From: Tachypleus tridentatus
Lineage: Eukaryota > Arthropoda > Merostomata > Xiphosura > Limulidae
NCBI RefSeq assembly: GCF_004210375.1
Contig: NC_134834.1
Span: 94,058,170-94,122,169 of the forward strand
Direction: 5' to 3'
DNA length: 64,000 nucleotides
Shown: positions 11,562 to 23,130 of the stretch, piece by piece
Layout: the number at the start of each line of letters is the position of its first letter
Position numbering within the stretch: the stretch's first letter is position 1
The notes under the pieces: generated by a model
Databases searched by the model: none
Seen by the model: only the letters and a program-made list of their open reading frames with translations
What the model was told of the DNA's origin: nothing
Translations under genes and position numbers: made by a program

Positions 11562-13632
11562 TTGATTATGCAACACTACCTGCTACCCAAGAAGAGGCAA
11601 CGAATAGATGGTACTACAAACACATGTGGTGCAAGTAAGGAGGACAATGGTGATCGTGATGGTGAGAATGCGGACACGACTAGTGCGGGACCCCAGCCGC
11701 AAGAGGGCGCCACTCATACCCAGGGTGAAAAACTACCACCAGGACCCAAGGACCTGAGCCAACTTTCAGATAGTGGTCCTACCTGTTCAGACTTGAAGAG
11801 ATACCCGGCCACAGAATACAGCGGCCAGTCAAAGTCATTCAACAAGAACTGGCGTGATCAACACTCGTGGCTGTAGTACTCTGTGACCCAAGATGCTGCA
11901 TTCTGCTTCGCATGTCGTCTTTTTAGTCACACACACTTCAGTAAAACTGAGAAGTCCTTCACCCATGAAAGCTTTCGGAACTGGAAGAAGGCGACCACAT
12001 CACTGAAGTCCCATGATAACTCTGCAGGACACAAGTTTGCCATGCAAGATTGGGCAGAGTTTAACTTGCAGAAAACAAAGGGTGCAAGGACCCAACATGC
12101 TCTCGATGCAAGCCATGCTAAAGCTGTGGAGGAAAACCGACATTACATAAGAGCCGTGATAGATGAACTGCTCTACACAACCTGCCAGAATGAAGCCCAG
12201 AGAGGTCACAGGGAAGGTAGTCAGTCAGATAACAAGGGCAATTTCCTGGAACTTCTTGACATGATTTCCAGGTATGATGAAATATTGAAGAAGAAGCTGG
12301 TTAATCATGGCAATGCCAAGTACACGCATCATGATATCCAAAACGAACTGCTTGACATCATAGCTGGAATGATCAGGAAGGATATCAGCAAAGAGGTCAT
12401 GGAAGCTGAGCATTTTGCTCTAATGGTGAATGAAACAAAGGATGTGAGCATAGAAGAACAGCTGTCCAATATGGTAAGGTACCTCCACCAACAGAGCCTT
12501 CACGAGGAGTTCCTAAACTTCACAGCTGCTGAGGGTCTGGATGCAGATTCATTGCTCAAGAAAACCATGGATACTCTGGCTAAATGTGGTATTGACCATA
12601 ATGCCTGCATTGGCCAGTGCTATGACGGAGCTGTAGTCGTGTCAGGGCACATCAGTGGCGTACAGGAGAGGTTCAAGCTGTGTATGTCCGCTGGTATGCA
12701 CACAGGCTCAACCTTGTGCTAACTGATTGTGTTCACAACGTCCTGGCTGCAGCAGAGTTCTTTGTGACAATTCAGAAGCTGTACAAATTCTTCTCTACAT
12801 CGGTTGTACATGAAGAATTTCTGAAGGTACAGAAGGAGCTTGAACCCGTGAACCAGCACATAGAGTTGAAGTGACTGTCAGACACAAGATGGGCCTGCCA
12901 ACATGCTGCTTGTCTGGCTGTGGAAAGAACCCTCCCTGCCATTGTGACAACCCTAAAGCGTCTTGTGGAGGAGGACAACGTCCACAGAGCCACTGAATCA
13001 AAGGGCATCCTCCTAGATCAGCAGTTTGTAACGAGTCTAGTGGCCATAGTAAAACTACTGCTGATAACAAAACAGCTATCAGACCACCTCCAGTCACCTG
13101 ACCTGCAGCTGGCCTCTGCAGAGAACCTAGTACAATCTGTCATCTCTGGTCTCTCAGAAATGAGAACTGAAGCAGCATAGAAAGACTTGGATTGAACCCC
13201 AAACACTTCACATTTCTGGATAAGCAAGCACTCTTAGGAATGGCAGCAAACTATGGTGTGGCAGAGGATGATCTCGCAGTGGAGGTCCACCAGTTGAACC
13301 GGCTAATTGCCAGGAAGAAAGACAAGGGGCAGGAAGTATCCACACCATTGGAGCTTGCAACCATGCTGGAGCCATACAAGGATGCCTTCATGGATCTTCA
13401 CAAACTTGTATGCATTGCTGTGACCCTGCCTGTCACTTCAGCTGCCTGTGAGAGAAGTTTCTCATGTCTGAAGCTTCTCAAGACATACTTGCACAACAGC
13501 AGTGGTAACAACTGCACCAGCAACCTTGCTGTCATATCAGTAAACTCCAGGAGGGCAAAACAACTCGATATTGATACTGTTATAGACACATTTGCTGCCA
13601 ATTACCAGAACAGGTGTATTGTTTTGAAGTAA
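11562..13632 (+). pseudogene. hAT transposase, ZMYM1-like, broken
   Basis: The protein would cut and paste the element. Order of parts: a basic N-terminus with KKRQR near residue 10; a TTF-type zinc-finger region around 11880..12050 (FCFACRLF, then FRNWKKATTSLKSH and H..S..H); a DUF4371-like core with LMVNETKDVS near 12418..12450 and CYDGAVVVSG near 12619..12648; DTRWACQ near 12880; and the C-terminal hAT dimerisation region LPVTSAACERSFSCLK near 13427..13475. The first catalytic Asp of the family (DETTD) appears as Asn. Damage: an in-frame TAG at 11874..11876, a frameshift near 12680..12720, a TGA near 12872..12874, and a second frameshift near 13180. It sits centrally between the two inverted repeats. 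Closely related vertebrate and arthropod proteins are often annotated zinc finger MYM-type protein 1-like. Confidence 0.85.
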
Positions 13633-14080
13633 TATTGACTATAAACACAACATGATGAAAGATAGTTAGCCTGATAGTGACCTTACTTTTCCTCAGAGTA
13701 TATTAACTTCACATAGGATAATTCGTTTCTGCTATGTAAACTATGTCTTTATGTTATATTTCTTTTGATTTGTAGCTTTATTCTAAATGGTATATTAAAT
13801 GTTCAATCTAAGCTAATCTTGATTTTCTTTATTATTATATATTACCTTGGGTGAAATTTAGGTGATCTTCCTCTTTTACATATACGCATATTTTCATAAA
13901 CAGATTATTTCTAATTTGTAATAATGAATTATTAATCAGAGTATGAGTTTCCAATGAAAACTGCATTGAAAACGCAGTTCTGAAATGTACCGTGGTATTT
14001 ACAATTATAATTTACCATTTATACTTCATATTGATGGCATTTTGGGAAGCCCCTCCAGAGCTTACCTCAGCCCCCCGCCC

Positions 14081-14112
14081 CTCCCAACGAAAATATCCTG
14101 GCGCCGCCACTG
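14081..14112 (-). repeat. Right terminal inverted repeat of the hAT element
   Basis: Ends TGGCGCCGCCACTG; reverse complement begins CAGTGGCGGCGCCAGG, matching the left end. Confidence 0.85.
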
Positions 14113-14291
14113 GCTGAATTACTAACATCTGGATGGACACTTCAACCTCTTCCTGTTTTCGCAACTTAGTTCCTGTCGTTCATTTCGTTCTGTAGCAAAG
14201 AACAGTGTTAGAAAATGTTCTAAAAATGTATAATAAATATATCCCCTCCATCCCGAAGCGGCTCAATCTTACGTATATGAAATTACATTGC

Positions 14292-14344
14292 TAGACAGCA
14301 CAGATAGCCCATTGTGTAGCTTTGTGCTTAACAATGAACAAACA
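14292..14344 (+). repeat. Family-2 SINE, 3' tail only
   Basis: AGCACAGATAGCCCATTGTG followed by TAGCTTTGTGCTTAACAATG and an ACAAAC-type end; no head. Confidence 0.75.
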
Positions 14345-14714
14345 AAATATTTACAAAATGTTTAAAGAATTTTAGTGTTTCTTTTTCCTTATATAACAAC
14401 ATTTCTGTCGATTCTACCAATGAAAGAGTGGGAGTCTAAATGGAAAACAACCAACAACATGACACAGTCGTTTCCTGAAAAACGTAATTGACCAAATCTT
14501 TTATTTTTAGCTTAGAATAAGGAACAAAAACACACGATAAAGCTAGATTAGTCAATGCTGATATATGTTTCTGTGACCAAATTTCTCTTTCGTAGATGTT
14601 TTTATATATATAAAAAAATTGAGGTTTTTATATCCCATTCAACAAGAGTTGCTCTGTGAAATTTGTAAGATACATAAAACCATGTTTAATTAAAAGATGT
14701 ACAACTAGCTATAA
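14345..14714. other. Unassigned AT-rich stretch
   Basis: Nothing recognised. Confidence 0.45.
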
Positions 14715-14790
14715 TTTGTACTCATAACAGGGATCGAACCTTTATTTCTAGCATTATAAGCTTTCAAACCACTGAATCACCAGGAGACCT
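14715..14790 (-). repeat. Family-2/3 SINE head fragment
   Basis: On the minus strand: GGTGATTCAGTGGTTTGAAA, then a GCTTATAATGC loop region and B-box GGTTCGATCCCTG. The tail that would separate family 2 from 3 is lost. Confidence 0.6.
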
Positions 14791-15175
14791 ATAAAAAATT
14801 ATAGTTAGAAGAAGTGACAGATTGAATTTAATCTCAAGTTATGAAACATCTATTGATTTGTGTCTTCAAAAATTAAAAGTCTAAAATGCTTAATTATAAA
14901 AATAAAAGTTCAAAATTAAATAATTTAAATGAATACTTTACATTTATATAAATTATGACGCATATTTTGTTAGCAACACTACAATGGTTACCACATTTCA
15001 TTGTCAAGTTTTTATTAATTAAAGCAAAATGCGCTTGGAGCTCAACATGCAGTTAAATCAACAGAGCGATCTGTTAAAATCAATATTCCTATCAGAAATA
15101 ATTATTAGTTGTCGCATTTCCTTGAGCTGTTTAACTTGTATGTGCATCTAATATTTTATTCAGGAGTTTTAACTA
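14791..15175. other. Unassigned AT-rich stretch
   Basis: Nothing recognised. Confidence 0.45.
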
Positions 15176-15424
15176 AGCCCGGCAAGACCAGGTGGGTTAA
15201 GGCGTTCGACTCGTAATCCGTCGCACCAAACATGCTCGCCCTTTCAACCGTGGGGACGTTATAATGTTACGGTCAATCCAACTATTCGTTGGTAAAAGAG
15301 TAGCCCAAGAGTTGGCGGTGGGTGGTGATGACTAGCTGCCTTTCCTCTAGTCTTACACTGCTAAATTAATGACGGCTAGCGCAGATGGCCCTCGAGTAGC
15401 TTTTCGCGAAATTCCAAAACGAAT
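15176..15424 (+). repeat. Family-1 SINE with deletion in the head
   Basis: Head reads GCCCGGCAAGACCAGGTGGG, then ACTCGTAATCCG runs straight into TCGCACCAAACATG, so the B-box arm is deleted. Body and tail are otherwise standard. Confidence 0.85.
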
Positions 15425-18255
15425 AAGTTTTTAACTAGGGCACCGGAAATAATGTCGTAAAATAAAGTTCAAATAAGTGACGTCAAATAGCTCGTGACAC
15501 TAATACGTAAGTCAACCATTTATTCACACTTCACGCCCATTTGAATTTTTACAAAGACAAATAATTAGAGGCGTGCAGACGCATTTCTTACTTTTCAATG
15601 TGAATTTTAGTTTCTGATTAATGTTTTCCCATGGGATAAAATCACGAACAAACATTAAAAAGAAAACACTACAGCGATATAATTGTAACACTGGAGTTGA
15701 ACGTATACAGTAGTGTCAGCAATATTCTCACAAACTGCATACAAACAATTCAGCCGTTTCTCGTTATCCACTTTATAATGTTCACAAAACAGGTTTAACG
15801 TGTACTGAGAAATTTAAAATGATAGCAAAATCTGCCATCTAGAAACTGGGCCACTGAAGTTGAGGAGGAACATGTGCTGAAATATCACAGGTGGTATTTC
15901 TTGCTTACAATATATATACATATGTATATGTTTTCTAAACTTAAACCAAGAAAACTTATTATATTATTATGTTGTTAAGCCTATATAAGTTACAATACTA
16001 CATTATAGCAAAGACACTCCGAATAAATACCGAATTTTGTATGTAAATATGTAACATGTGTTGTGGTTACTTTGAGTGGCCATATCTTCCCGAAAGGGGG
16101 CCCAAGGCCGCCTGTAGGGGTCATCTGTTTTAATAACACACATCACTATACAGTAGTATGTTGTCTATCAGTCAGTCAGTGGACACTAAAATGGCGTCTA
16201 ATTAGGAACGCTTAACGTTGCATTTGTACTGTCTGACGTCATTGAAACGTACGCATGTCATGAATCAGAAGAAGAATTATGTACTATGTAGGCTACAACA
16301 CAGCATGACATGTTAATTTTAAAAGCGAAAAATAAAAGTATTTGTTACTCTCAAATTTGTATTTATTCACTCTAGAAACAGAATACTTAGTTGTAAGTAC
16401 ACTGTATCGCGGAATGTAAACTTTAAAATATTCTCAGTTAAGACAGAAATCTAAGTGTCAAGAAGTATCACAGCTATAAGTACATCATAGCACCATTGGT
16501 GGTTTGTTTGAAATAATCTAACTCCAAACAAGTTTTATTAGAACTAAATAGAGCGACATAATCCCGCTTAAGATCATAGTTGTCTCGTCCAAAATTATCT
16601 CTATGTCCCTTTGAAGTGAATCACAGAAATCAACGTTCTTCAATGAACCATTCTTCACTCATGAAAAAAGCCATCGAATAAAAGAAAGCCAGTAAATCAC
16701 AGAAGGCTTTTTCGAAATAGCTACAGTCTTCTCAAACTTTAATTACCATGATGTGGACAAGAGCAAGTTGGCACTAAATGTCCAGCCCAGACAATATCAC
16801 TAACAGCAACCCAGTACTTTATCAAACGATGCATACTGGCTAAACAACTAAAATGTAATATCGTTTTTTAAAGAAAGCATCAAGTGCACTGGTCCACCGG
16901 TTAATTACCCTGTGTCTCGGTGGGACACTCTGCACTCGTAATATGGAACAGCTTTCAAACTAATGGTTTAGACGCTGGGTCAATTGGATAGCGTATGAAA
17001 TCATTCACAACATGAACAAATAATCGATATCTGTAGACTTTATCATAGGATATCTTCTACTAAACTAAATCAGGCTTACAAAGCTGCAAGTGAATGGCAT
17101 TTTAGTATACAAAGGGTAAGAAAAAATATTCATTTCTCGTGGTAATAGACAATGAAGTGTAATCCGTTCCCAGAAGGGCACAAAACAGCTCGCCTGTACT
17201 GGTGTTAAGGACAGTGGACAGTAGTGTGGGAAGCAACATATTCTATGAGTCGCGCTTCATCCTGCTGCCAAATAACATTAAAAAGATATTGGAGTCAGAT
17301 CTGACCTCATTTTCGGATAGAACAGTAACAATTGTGGCAGTAGTGGAAATACGGTGTGATGGTAAACAAGCACGTGGTTACACCGACCTCTGCATAAAAT
17401 ACCATTGCAGGAAGTACTTACTTTAACTCTTTGTGTTGATATATATTGTTGCAATTGAACTTGTCTTTAGATTAATGGATAATAATGTGTTTTCTCTCAC
17501 AGTGCTAAAGTTGTCGATATACTATTTGAAAAAACCATTGACCAAATGGAGTGGTCTGACACTCACTAAATTGTTATATTGCTGAGTACGTATGGAATAC
17601 ACGTGAGAGGAACGTTACACCTATCAAGTTATTCTAGGAAGAAGAGATATTCAGAAAACTAGGGTGTCAAAGTAGTGGTTAAAATATTTTATTTCCTTGG
17701 CAATACGTTTGTTTCGTTCGTTCAAAGTCACTACAGGTAGTCTTTGATGATTATGATGACATATTTTATATTGTGGTTAAATACCACATAATCTAAAGGC
17801 ATAAAGTCACATACATTAAATGTCAGCTTATGTGAAACTGCTGAATGTTTAGTATTTTGTCTTTTAGATGTCTTGATACCTGATTTGAATAAAAACAAAT
17901 TTGAGAATTAACACTGTTTTATATCAGTGGTTCTTCTCGATGTTTTAAAACATTGAGTTTTGCCTAAGACCTTTCTCCATCATTCAGCCCATTGGTTTGC
18001 AACCATGCTTAAACTTCCAAATTTAGAAATAGGAAGATAGAAACTTTTAGGAGGAAATTATAGAAAAAAAATGTTGAGAAATCTCTTGTTTAGTGCGTGA
18101 TAGGACTAATCATCGTGTTCTTTATTTAAGTTAGAGAGGTTCGTTATATCACAATTAACTGTAGTATTTTACATGTTTACATATACTATTCATGTAAATA
18201 CTCTTCTCTACAACCACTCCCTCTACTTTGGTGTTCTCTCACAGGTTAGTTGTCC
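15425..18255. other. Long unassigned stretch
   Basis: No SINE, tandem array or recognisable coding similarity. A 74-codon plus frame at 17202..17426 has no known domain. A small GC-rich patch (CCCGAAAGGGGGCCCAAGGC) sits near 16090..16110. Confidence 0.4.
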
Positions 18256-19210
18256 TTAACCAAAGTGCAGACAGTTCCCACTGGCCATTATATTTGGGCC
18301 TTTACATAATAACAAGTTGGACCACTTTTGGATGAAATAACAACCAACCATTACATGAGATGCCACAGAATAACAGCCATGAATTGATATGGCACAGAAT
18401 GTATAAGGTGCTGGAAGATGTCCTGGGATATTTTCCATATCCAGGCATCAATATTTTACAAAATTCATGAACAAAGGTTGCCAGAGGATTGTGATGACAA
18501 ATATTTCTTTCACATTCATACCAGCTGCTCATCTGGACTTAGATCCAGAGATTTTAGTGGTTATGGGAAATGTTTGAAGTCTGTCATGTTCCTGTAGTTA
18601 TCCCCATTGGGACAAGTATCGTTAAACACATTTTGTTAAAAAAAAAAAAGGTGAGGTAAGCTGTGGCGTTTATTCTACCTTCTAAATAGACCAACTGATT
18701 TAGGGCGTGTCAGGAAAATGTGCCCCAACGCATGACTCCACCAACCACCAGAGTCTTAGACAATTGGAACCATACGGGGGAGAGGAAGTTCGAGTGATTC
18801 GTCTTGCTTCTTCTAAACCTGCCTTCTTTCATCAATGTAAAATAGGGTGAATAGCGACAGGTCAAATACGGTCATTTTTTTTTTCCAGTCTTCATAAAGT
18901 TAATCCTTACGTCACAAGAGGCGCCTACTTCTCGTATTGGTAACACGGATCACTAATATACCTAATGGTCTACTACTAACTTAGTCCACTTGTTGCAACA
19001 TTCTTCACAGAGTAAGGCTAAAAATGGCTGAGAACTGGTCTGTGGTTTGATGGTTAGTGTTAACCATCCACCACTTCAACAGTAGATAATTTATTTACCT
19101 TTTGTTATAATTTTGAAGAGCCAATGTTTTGGAACAGCCTGTTAACGATACTGTCTTGATCACTGTGGCATCTGTTAGACGGACACCCACAACCCAGCCT
19201 CAGGTTTTCT
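18256..19210 (-). pseudogene. Tc1-like transposase, heavily decayed
   Basis: Reading the minus strand in shifting frames gives Tc1/mariner landmarks in the right order: a basic helix-turn-helix-like part near 19190..19050; YIDERRQV (equivalent to the D-E-S/R-F segment) near 18830; GGVMRWGTFS near 18745..18715; LVYLEGRINATAYL near 18700..18660; SLDLSPDEQL near 18560..18530 (family SPDLNPIEHL); and ISQDIFQHLIHSVPYQFMAV near 18440..18380, the final helices. Several stops and frameshifts break it. The similarity is by eye, but six landmarks in order make chance unlikely. The inverted repeats were not located. It is a different family from the Tc1 element at 53.6-55.0 kb. Confidence 0.6.
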
Positions 19211-19271
19211 TTAACCAAGATCTGTTAGTATGGATGAAAATGTACTTGTTCCAGTGATTTATACCGCTATA

Positions 19272-21010
19272 CAGGGGCGTAGGTTTTTTACACCCGATGG
19301 GGTGGGATAATTTTTGCAACCACTTATGTGGACTGTTCAATTGTAAAATTGGTAATCTCTGATTACGTGAACCTGAAAGCTGTAAACATGCAGTAACAGA
19401 GTAATCTTGTTGCCACGATACTTCAAGGTTTCCATGCAGGTTTGTATAAGTGAAATGTTGTGAACAGTTTTCAAAATGTTAATAGAATAAAGACAAATGT
19501 GTCACAAATTAACTGCCACATGAATTTATTCCTGCTCAGTATAAAAGATGGCCATTATACTTGACAAGATTACTAATAATTTTCATTGCATGAATTACGT
19601 TTTCAAATATTAATAAAATTAGTATTTACCCTTGATAAGTTTATATCTACTGAAAAACTGTTCATGTTGTTTGATGAAAATAATTAAAATGTCTTTGCGA
19701 ACTCTTGAAAATTACACATCAATACAATGTAGCACATAATTATTCATACTTTTCATTGACGTAAGATTCATTTAGTCCTCTAGTCTACATGTTCCCAAAC
19801 GTAGACCTCCTTTGTGATGATCTGTTTATGAATTCTTTCATAACCTCTTCTATATTTATCTTGTCGACCTCATCTTTGTGAGTGTGACAAACTGCCACAT
19901 GGTTGAGACGGCACTAGACATAGTTGACCTTAACCACGTCTTCAACCGTCTTAATTCAGAAAAGCTGCGTTCACATTCGCAGCTGGATACTGGACATACA
20001 AGCAAAATTTTCATGAGAAGAAACACTTCACTAAACATCTGCTGGCTTGTTTCATACATTCTACAGTAAGCATCCTTCGCACCTTTCAGATATACTGCTT
20101 TTGTTGTTCCTTTGAACATGGGCAACTGAAACACGAGCCGTCGTGCAGAGATTTCTGGATAGAAGTTTATAACCGAGTTGTCAATCTTGCCAGATGTGAT
20201 CATCTCAAGTGCCAGATATTGCCTGAAGTCATTGTTGTCTGCATTGAATCTAGTGGTCAGATGTTTCATGAATGTGTCTACAAATTCAAAATATTGGCTT
20301 CTGTAGTAATCTCTAGCTGTTGCAGAATGGTGTGCTGAGCCATCACCTGTGGTCCTTCTGGGGGGTCTGCGAATGCGTGATAGTTCAAAAGGCACCAGAC
20401 CAAGAGAAGTTACCTTTTTCTCAGCTTCATCAAATATCTTGTTGTAATTTTCCTCTGTTCGCAATACCCGCAATTGCTCAACTGTCATTGCAGATGCTTC
20501 AATCATGCCAGATACTGTCGCTGATTTTGCTTGGAATGCACGGTTTAGTTCCTCTAATGCAGCTAATGGAGGCTGAGCCATCAACAATCCTAAAACTGTA
20601 TTTCCTTTGTCAAATCTGTCCAGCAGACCTCGTGCTTTCACTGCTACATCTGATTTTTTATTTGCTAATTCAGACAAAGAATCAACAATGTCACTGTAGT
20701 GATCATTAGCACATGTAATTGCAGATAGGCGGCACAACCAGCGTGTTTGACACAGTGAGCGGATATATTTAACTGGACCATTGTGGCTGTCTGGCGATAT
20801 AATATTTTCAAAGATTGCCTTGTAGTTGCCTGACCTCTGAAGCAAGACACCACGTTCATGTACCCACTGAATAGAATCTCGAACACATTCACAAGCTTCA
20901 ACTACATGTTGCATTATTAAACTAGCCTTGTGTGCTCCGCAGTGAAAAAACAAAGCTGACGGTTGCTTCTCTTTTATTTTTGTCTGACATCCACTGTACG
21001 CACCACTCAT
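19272..21010 (-). mobile_element. Second hAT element, truncated at its 5' side
   Basis: The 3' end of the element is marked on the plus strand by CAGGGGCGTAGG at 19272, a typical hAT terminal sequence. The other terminus is missing: at 21010/21011 the transposase sequence meets a minus-strand family-1 SINE, and no matching inverted repeat is seen beyond it. No target duplication flanks the SINE, so the junction may include a deletion. Confidence 0.7.
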
Positions 21011-21067
21011 GTTTGTTTGCTTTTGAATTTTGCGCAAAGCTACACGAGGGCTATCTCCGATAGCCAT
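19856..21067 (-). CDS. hAT-type transposase C-terminal part, open frame
   Basis: An open frame of 403 codons. Residues 1-19 are encoded by the SINE at 21011..21280; the transposase-derived part starts at Met20 (21010). It contains FFHCGAHKASLIMQ (like the H-C-x-x-H-x-L-N-L motif of ZMYM1/hAT proteins) near residues 41-54, a SLCQTRWLCR segment near 104-113 (the T-R-W motif), and the hAT dimerisation signature CPVSSCECERSFSELRRLKT near residues 359-378. The N-terminal zinc finger and first catalytic Asp are missing, so it cannot encode a full transposase. The absence of any stop over 380 codons contrasts with the other transposases here. Whether it is transcribed is unknown; it is most simply a young, truncated element. 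Confidence 0.75.
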   Translation of the reverse strand: MAIGDSPRVALRKIQKQTNMSGAYSGCQTKIKEKQPSALFFHCGAHKASLIMQHVVEACECVRDSIQWVHERGVLLQRSGNYKAIFENIISPDSHNGPVKYIRSLCQTRWLCRLSAITCANDHYSDIVDSLSELANKKSDVAVKARGLLDRFDKGNTVLGLLMAQPPLAALEELNRAFQAKSATVSGMIEASAMTVEQLRVLRTEENYNKIFDEAEKKVTSLGLVPFELSRIRRPPRRTTGDGSAHHSATARDYYRSQYFEFVDTFMKHLTTRFNADNNDFRQYLALEMITSGKIDNSVINFYPEISARRLVFQLPMFKGTTKAVYLKGAKDAYCRMYETSQQMFSEVFLLMKILLVCPVSSCECERSFSELRRLKTWLRSTMSSAVSTMWQFVTLTKMRSTR

Positions 21068-21280
21068 CCCTAATTTAGCAGTGTAACACTAGAGTGAAAG
21101 CAACTAGTTATCAACACCCACCGCCAACGCTTGGACTACTCTTTTACCAACGAATAGTGGAATTTATCGTCGCTTTCTAACGTCCCCGCGGATGATAGGG
21201 CTAGCATGTTTGGTGTGACAGTGATTCGAACCCTGGACCCTCATATTACGAGATCCTTAACCACCTGGCCGTCCAGGCCG
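21011..21280 (-). repeat. Family-1 SINE at the edge of the hAT element
   Basis: From tail GTTTGTTTGCTTTTGAATTT to head CCACCTGGCCGTCCAGGCC. It supplies the apparent start codon of the hAT frame. Confidence 0.88.
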
Positions 21281-21769
21281 TCTGCTACTAAAAGGAATAG
21301 CTTCGAAACTATTATATTATTTATACTAAACGTAAATAGGTAAAATCAGCATTATGAAACAATAATTGATAGAATATGAAAATTCCCAAAAAAAACTTTT
21401 TTTTTAATTCATCGCACTTTCCAAAGGTCATGATGGAAATTGCCTGTGGTAATAAGCACGTCTCCCTTGACTCTATTAACACCATTTAAAGATTGTATGT
21501 ATTATTGATTGCAGTTACCAATACATATTTTAGTTTCCAGCTCAGGATTGTTTTTGGCGTCCGAGCAGTAAAAGTGGGCTTTTCTCCGGGTACTCTCGTT
21601 TTTATCCCATATTTAAATTAGAGGTATTTGGACCTCAGGTCGCCACCTACTATTTGTGCTACTTAACACAACCAATACCAGCGGCTGACAAATTATGAAT
21701 AGATCAGTACAGATCACGTATCTAGGCAGCTTCGGGTTTCTCTCTTTTTGTTTTCTGATTTTGTTAGTA
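21281..21769. other. Unassigned stretch
   Basis: No continuation of the hAT element and nothing else recognised. Confidence 0.45.
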
Positions 21770-22003
21770 CATTTCCTCTCCACTTTTCACACATTTCTCA
21801 ACATTAAACATTTCCTCTCCACTTTTCACACATTTCTCAACATTAAACATTTCTCAACATTAAACCACCGTTTTAACATTAAACATTTCCTCTCCAACTC
21901 ATTAAACATTTCCTCTTCACTTTTCACACATTTCTCAACATTAAACATTTCCTCTCCACTTTTGTTTTCACACATTTCTCAACATTAAACCACCGTTTTA
22001 ATC
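21770..22003 (+). repeat. Tandem array, about 39-bp unit
   Basis: The unit CATTTCCTCTCCACTTTTCA followed by CACATTTCTCAACATTAAA repeats with internal deletions, mixed with a CCACCGTTTTAA spacer that occurs twice. Because 39 is a multiple of three it creates a spurious repetitive open frame. Confidence 0.85.
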
Positions 22004-22448
22004 TTAACTCATGAAAAGGGCGAAAAGAAAGATTATTCTGAACATCCCCGGTTACCTTTGACCCTAAACTTTCAGTTTACAGTGAAACGTCTTTAAGTCA
22101 AAATTAGTATCGTGCATCGATGTGTTTCATTAGGAGACTGCTGCATGTTAGTTGGTGATGAAACAGAAACAGTTATGCTACATGTCACAAATCATGATGT
22201 TAGTAATTAGTGATACAGAAACAGTTACACTACATGTTACATGAGTTTGACAATAGTTAACCCTGTTAAAATGTTATAAGTAAGATAATCTTTATCTATG
22301 TAAAACTATATATATATGTGTGTATTTTCCAGGATTTAAAAGTCTTACCCTATGCAGAGAAAGTTAAACAATCTATAGAAAACTAACTGGTATTGTTTTG
22401 TGTACGGTCATGCAAGCTTTACTATAAGTACTGATGGCTTTTCTACAT
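22004..22448. other. Unassigned stretch before the satellite
   Basis: Contains a loose duplication of a GATGAAACAGAAACAGTTA-like phrase (22157..22235); otherwise nothing. Confidence 0.45.
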
Positions 22449-23130
22449 TAGAAATCATCACTGGACTGATTTAACCTTTTAGTGTGAAAGGTGACGTAAG
22501 AAATCATCACTGGACTGATTTAACCTTTTAGTGTGAAAGGTGACGTAAGAAATCATCACTGGACCGATTTAACCTTCTAGTGTGAAAGGTAACGTAAGAA
22601 ATCATCACTGGGCCGATTTAACCTTCTAGTGTGTAAAGAAACGTAAGAAATTATCACTGGGCCGATTTAACCTTCTAGTGTGTAAGGTAACGTAAGAAAT
22701 CATCACTGGGCCGATTTAACCTTCTAGTGTGTAAAGAAACGTAAGAAATCATCACTGGGCCGATTTAACCTTCTAGTGTGTAAAGAAACGTAAGAAATCA
22801 TCACTAAGCCGATTTAACCTTCTAGTGTGTAAAGAAACGTAAGAAATTATCACTGGGCCGATTTAACCTTCTAGTGTGTAAAGAAACGTAAGAAATTATC
22901 ACTGGGCCGATTTAACCTTCTAGTGTGTAAGGTAACGTAAGAAATCATCACTGGGCCGATTTAACCTTCTCGTGTGTAAAGAAACGTAAGAAATCATCAC
23001 TAGGCCGATTTAACCTTCTAGTGTGTAAGGTAACGTAAGAAATTATCACTGGGCCGATTTAACCTTCTAGTGTGTAAGGTAACGTAAGAAGACATCACTG
23101 GTCTTAGTTAATCTTCTGTTACGTGAGGTA
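22449..23130 (+). repeat. Minisatellite, 49-bp unit, 13 copies plus a decayed one
   Basis: Each unit starts AAATCATCACTGGGCCGATT, continues TAACCTTCTAGTGTGTAA and ends in one of two variants, AGAAACGTAAG or GGTAACGTAAG. The first three units are a distinct subtype (GGACTGATT, GTGTGAAAGG). The last unit, from about 23088, is degraded. There are no unique spacers between units, so it is not a CRISPR. Confidence 0.95.

Larger units (their letters stand above)
9899..14112 (+). mobile_element. hAT DNA transposon, full length, inactive
   Basis: Both ends are visible. The left end starts CAGTGGTGGCGCCA and the right end, reverse-complemented, starts CAGTGGCGGCGCCA, a terminal inverted repeat with one mismatch in the first 14 bases. 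Beyond that both ends are rich in G runs. The flanks carry an 8-bp target duplication with one mismatch: ACTGAATT at 9891..9898 and GCTGAATT at 14113..14120. An 8-bp duplication is the hallmark of the hAT superfamily. The element holds a 1.6-kb 5' region, a TATA box at 11366 and a broken ZMYM1-like transposase. It is visibly more GC-rich than the surroundings. Length is 4214 bp, usual for autonomous hAT elements. Confidence 0.9.

Noticed and set aside
17202-17426. Novel small gene
   Set aside because: 74 codons without homology, signal peptide, splice signals or conserved context; not distinguishable from chance.
21695-21988. A 97-codon protein with HFLSTFHTFLNIK repeats
   Set aside because: It is the translation of a 39-bp tandem repeat; 39 is a multiple of three, so the frame stays open by chance.
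22449-23130. CRISPR-like array
   Set aside because: Units are contiguous 49-bp repeats without unique spacers, the sequence is eukaryotic and no cas-like gene is present.
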